This document shows positions 60,501-64,000 of a stretch of 64,000 bases of DNA, piece after piece. The position numbers and the translations under genes were made by a program. The stretch's first letter is position 1, and every line of letters begins with the position of its first letter. The stretch is from Rhyacichthys aspro (taxonomy: Eukaryota > Chordata > Actinopteri > Gobiiformes > Rhyacichthyidae). The stretch covers positions 13,478,639-13,542,638 of the forward strand of contig CM072163.1 of the NCBI GenBank assembly GCA_036850595.1, written 5' to 3'. The notes beneath the pieces were generated by a model. The model searched no databases, was not told the DNA's origin, and worked only from the letters and a program-made list of their open reading frames with translations.

Positions 60501-63500
60501 ATACAGTGGCTACATTGGGTATTTCCCCAGCAGTAGTCCATAAATCCTCTATTGATATATTCTATTAAGTGCACAGGTCATCCAGACTTAAGTTTACCAG
60601 TGCGTATATTTGCATTTATTCACTTCACATCTGTACCAAAAGGTTGCTTTCTTCCTACATGTACCTATAGTTTGATATTTCACACCGTAATGTTTAAAGA
60701 CAGATGTTCAGCTTTGTGCTTTTGTTTTCGTAAAAAAAATCTTTGTCTTCTCATATTTTCCAGTTGCATAGACACAGGTAAACACACTACATGTCGTATC
60801 TGTCACAGGAGCAAAATACTACTGTCCCCAAAATACTAGACTGGTGCAAGCACTCACACACAAGCGTTTGTAGGAACAGGAGTGAGATAGTCTGTCTGTA
60901 TGTCCCCAGCTTCTGTCACACACACACCTTTCGGCCTTTTCCTAACGTTGTCTTTCTTGTTCCTCGTCTTTCAGTGTCTCTCTCTTTTTGACTCTCTTTC
61001 TTTCTCCCTCTTCCCCTCTCTTGGTCTCTCTCTCTCTCTCACTGGGGATCCTAATTAAGCTTGGCTGCTCTTTGATGTTGTCGCCTTGGCAACAGTCACC
61101 ATGACGAGGCTGGGACTGCACACTCTCTCTCGGAAAACTCAGTCAGGCACACTCACAAGTAAAGTCCATGCACAAACACATGATACACACTGGGTGACAT
61201 TATTAAGAATATGCCAAGTCTTTGACCCTGGGTTCAAACGGCGGCTTATGCGGCAGCTCAGGTGTGCACAGAGCTACATATGTGTGCACACAGGACACTG
61301 ACATGTGTCCACACCAGCAGGACAAGATGGACACACACATCATGATCAAAGAGGCGTGTGCTCAGGCCATAGGCTACTCCATGACAATGACCAGCTGGCC
61401 ACAAACACAGAGCAGCTGCCAGCTTGTTGTGTTTGACCTCCTATCGCACTTCTCTTTTCCTAAATAAATGTTTGTGTGGGCTAAAAAGCCCTTCAGATGA
61501 ATCATGGGGTAAAGAGCAACTGTTATTCTGCCAACAGTTACAGCATCTGGTAAAGCAGATGATTTGCAGCAGGGAGTTCCTCGTTTCTCTCACTCTACCT
61601 CAGACTGTTGAGGCCAAAGTCGTCTGTGCCACTTTTTTTTCTCTCCTAAATCTTCTTTAGTCAGTTTGAGGACTGTATCATGGCATGTGTGTCACACTTA
61701 AAGTTCAGCCTGTTTCCTCATAAGGCTTTTGTCACTGAAAGACCAAAATGAGTTAAAAAGATGGCCTTTACTCTGTGTTCTTGTATCCTAGATATTTTTT
61801 CTCTGCACTTCCTTTGCATTTCATTCATGTCTCCTCCGCCGCCCTTCTCTCAGCAGCAGCCCTGATCCTGTCAGCGCCGTCTGTAGGATGCCTCCTGTAA
61901 TCAAACATGCTCTTAGTACCTTCTTATAACAACAGCTTGAGTAACACTATTAACAGTGATGTAGCGATTACAAACTTATAAACACGCACATGCTGTGGAG
62001 GGAGGGATGAAGCAATTAAAGAAACATTGTCAAACTAGTGGAACAGGCTGCGATAATAGGAGTATGTTCTCAAAGAACAACCTTTCAAGATGACGGCATG
62101 GCATTTCTGGTTTAGTTTGAGTTAAATGTTTTCTAAAAATAAGCCAAATGAAGGTTAAATAGATTACTGAATACTTTATATAATGTTTTATATTTTGGGA
62201 AAGAACATTTAAGACTTTAAGTGGCCCTGATTCCTTTAATCATCAGCTCTCTCAGCTACACTGATGAGTGGACTCAGTCAATGGAGCATGAAGATGAAAG
62301 TTTTCACACCACTTAATAAAACAAGTGTAACTATTATAACTACGTCTTTTATGCCTCTGCAGCTGTTTGTCATTGACAACGGAGCCGACGACTGGCGCAT
62401 CGCCATGACGATGGAGAGAGTTCTACTGATTGCTCTGGAGCTGTTGGTGTCTGCTGTGCATCCAGTGCCTGGGGACTTTAAATTCCAGTGGCGGGCACGA
62501 CTGGCCTTTTCATATGCGCCGTCACAGGCTGAGGCTGACCTGGACATGGTGCTGAGTGTCCCCATGTTTCTCCGGCTCTACCTCATCGCTAGAGTCATGC
62601 TACTGCACAGCAAACTGTTCACCGACGCCTCGTCCAGGAGTATAGGTGCCCTTAATAAGGTTTGTGTCAGCAGGTAGTTATCAAAGGTTTAGTGGGAAAG
62701 AGTTCAGGCAGTTGCAAAGGTATTGAGGTCAAGAGCTTTCACTTTCAGTGGAATTAAACCCGTGTCTGTGCTGTCCCTTTTATCCTTGGCCTCTTTATCT
62801 CTCTATCTCAAGTCCTTTTCCATTGTAGCCTCTGTTTCTTTTCATCAGCCAGTTCAAATCCCCTTTCTTTCCTTATGTTATCACAGAGCATGCAGACTTA
62901 GATGTAAGCTATGGTGGATCTCTCATAATACAATATGAGACGGGAGCGTGAAATGGGAACAAGATATTGCATACGAGTCAAATGGGGCATGAAAAGAACC
63001 AAGTAGAATGAGATTGCTATGTGAGCGCTGAGAAATGTGTACAAGGCATGCAATAAATGATTGGCACCAGGTCCATAATGACTTTAAACCGTAAACATTA
63101 TTGTCAAATCAAAGGGTTGAGTTATAGAGAAAATATGCAAAGAAGAGGGAAAAGCAGCAGGGGAGCTTGGATTTGAGATTAGAATAAAATAGCAGGTTGG
63201 GAGTATATCTGAAATGGCACTACTATGACCCTGAGGCGACAGAGATGGGAAGAGGAAGTGTTGGCACTGTTGAAGTGCAGTTCAAACATGACAACTCATT
63301 TATCAGCTGCTTAACCCTTCAAGGGTCTTATGTGATCCATGTACCACAGGTTGATGTTGTGCTTCTTACTGAAAAATGAGCACAGATAAAACTACACTGC
63401 CATAGGCCAATTACTTGAGGACACTGTATAGCTTGACCCGAGTTGGAGGGCAAGGCCTGATCTCGATTCCAATTATAGAGATTCTGTGAGTGCCACTCCT

Positions 63501-63718
63501 CTGAAAAGCTGGAGTAATTAGAAGATCATAGAGGACTAGACTAAAATGCTATATAATACAGTTTATCAACAGACTCTCTGATTGTGTGTGTTGCAGGTGC
63601 ATTTTAACACGAGGTTTGTAATGAAAACGCTCATGACTATCTGCCCCGGGACGGTGCTGCTGGTCTTTAGCATCTCTCTGTGGATCATCGCTGCCTGGAC
63701 TGTACGAGTGTGCGAGAG
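45571..63718 (+). CDS. kcnn3: Small-conductance calcium-activated potassium channel SK3, 3' end outside window
   Basis: SK channels are opened by calcium through bound calmodulin and underlie the after-hyperpolarisation in neurons and muscle. Exons: 45571-46665 (365 codons), 54001-54096 (32), 62363-62659 (99), 63597-63718 (40 codons plus 2 bases); GT-AG, in phase. An acceptor at 45554-45555 excludes the further ATG-like starts upstream. The cytoplasmic N terminus (1-335) is Ser/Pro-rich, with an Arg/Asp/Glu repeat (about residues 130-148) and NIGYKLGHRRALFEKRKRL before S1 (about 341-361). S2 is in exon 2, S3 (about 417-433) and S4 (MFLRLYLIARVMLLHS) in exon 3, S5 (TICPGTVLLVFSISLWII) in exon 4. 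The pore, S6 and calmodulin-binding domain lie past 64000. SK3 rather than SK1 or SK2 is favoured by the long N terminus and the position next to adar, as in human 1q21. Confidence 0.92.
46666..54000 (+). other. kcnn3: First coding intron of kcnn3 (7.3 kb)
   Basis: Donor AAG|GTGAGA; acceptor CTCTGCAG. No embedded gene was recognised. It holds a near-perfect hairpin at 49707-49747, A- and T-runs (47105-47118; 48591-48603) and CNE-like stretches that cannot be judged without alignment. Mammalian KCNN3 has alternative first exons in this intron; none could be assigned here. Confidence 0.7.
49707..49747. repeat. kcnn3: Near-perfect 18-base inverted repeat with 5-base loop
   Basis: GTCAAGGTCTAAAGTCA (49708-49724) and TGACTTCAGACCTTGAC (49730-49746) pair except at one position, plus an outer T-A pair at 49707/49747. 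The one non-pairing site is A-C in plus-strand RNA but G-U in minus-strand RNA. Confidence 0.75.
54097..62362 (+). other. kcnn3: Second coding intron of kcnn3 (8.3 kb)
   Basis: Donor CAG|GTAAAA; acceptor CTCTGCAG. Contains short CA runs (54354-54370) and a pyrimidine tract with CT repeats (about 60954-61040). No gene, RNA gene or complete mobile element was seen; open frames such as 58219-58578 and 59102-59515 lack any domain. Confidence 0.7.
60954..61040. repeat. Pyrimidine (CT) tract
   Basis: Interrupted CT/TTTC repeats ending in an uninterrupted TC run (about 61026-61040) in a kcnn3 intron. Confidence 0.8.
62660..63596 (+). other. kcnn3: Third coding intron of kcnn3
   Basis: Donor AAG|GTTTGT is weak but is fixed by phase and by the family sequence (LNK|VHFNTRF). 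Acceptor GTTGCAG. Nothing further was recognised inside. The sequence after 63718 is the start of the next intron. Confidence 0.75.
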
Positions 63719-64000
63719 GTTGGTAACACAACAACAACTTAATTTGTGCATTTGTTTGTGTCTGTGAGTAAGACTACAAATGATCCAGACTGGGCTGTAA
63801 TAGAACAATGAATTCAATTGAGAAATTAAATTTATTTGGCAGGAAATATAATCTGAGACATGTGCGCAACATAATAGATGTTTAGACTTCAGTTTATGAG
63901 GCTTTCTCACCAGTTGTACAACTAACTTGATCCAGACATAGGAGTTTGATACTTCATTTGTCATGCTACAATCAATTGAGAAGAAGAAAAATGAATATTC

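Overview
The window is vertebrate nuclear DNA, almost certainly from a teleost fish. The genes are split by GT-AG introns. The proteins resemble human KRTCAP2, S100, SNX27, alpha-7-type nicotinic receptor, ADAR1 and KCNN3. Introns are compact, the intergenic DNA is AT-rich with CA microsatellites, and a fish-type piggyBac remnant is present. The human counterparts of most of these genes lie in 1q21-q22, so this is a block of old conserved synteny. No operon, CRISPR array, tRNA or rRNA was seen.

Layout. 1-0.8 kb: the last four coding exons of krtcap2 (+), an oligosaccharyltransferase subunit. 2.0-7.3 kb: a tandem cluster of three two-coding-exon S100 genes (+), plus a probable decayed fourth copy near 8.0 kb. 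9.0-14.6 kb: complete snx27 (+), a PDZ-PX-FERM endosomal recycling adaptor, with two GC-AG introns and an in-frame cassette exon. 14.6-19.1 kb: intergenic. 19.1-23.2 kb: a complete alpha7-type nicotinic acetylcholine receptor subunit (-, ten coding exons). 24-34.5 kb: adar (+), the ADAR1 RNA editor, with two winged-helix Z-nucleic-acid domains, three dsRBDs and a deaminase. Between an upstream leader exon and the first coding exon lies an exact interferon response element followed by a TATA box, which looks like the inducible promoter. 35.7-37.3 kb: an internally deleted piggyBac element with TTAA target duplications. 37.3-44.4 kb: intergenic. 44.4-64 kb: the 5' two-thirds of kcnn3 (+), an SK potassium channel, which runs off the right edge after the S5 exon.

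The genes do not form one pathway. adar is the antiviral/RNA-editing gene, chrna and kcnn3 are membrane excitability genes, and snx27 and krtcap2 serve membrane protein recycling and glycosylation. Exon boundaries were derived by hand from splice signals, reading phase and family similarity. All multi-exon models keep phase throughout. I found no undescribed biological system. The observations most worth checking are the adar interferon promoter, the two apparently Z-competent domains of ADAR1, the truncated piggyBac, the S100 relic and the GC-AG introns.
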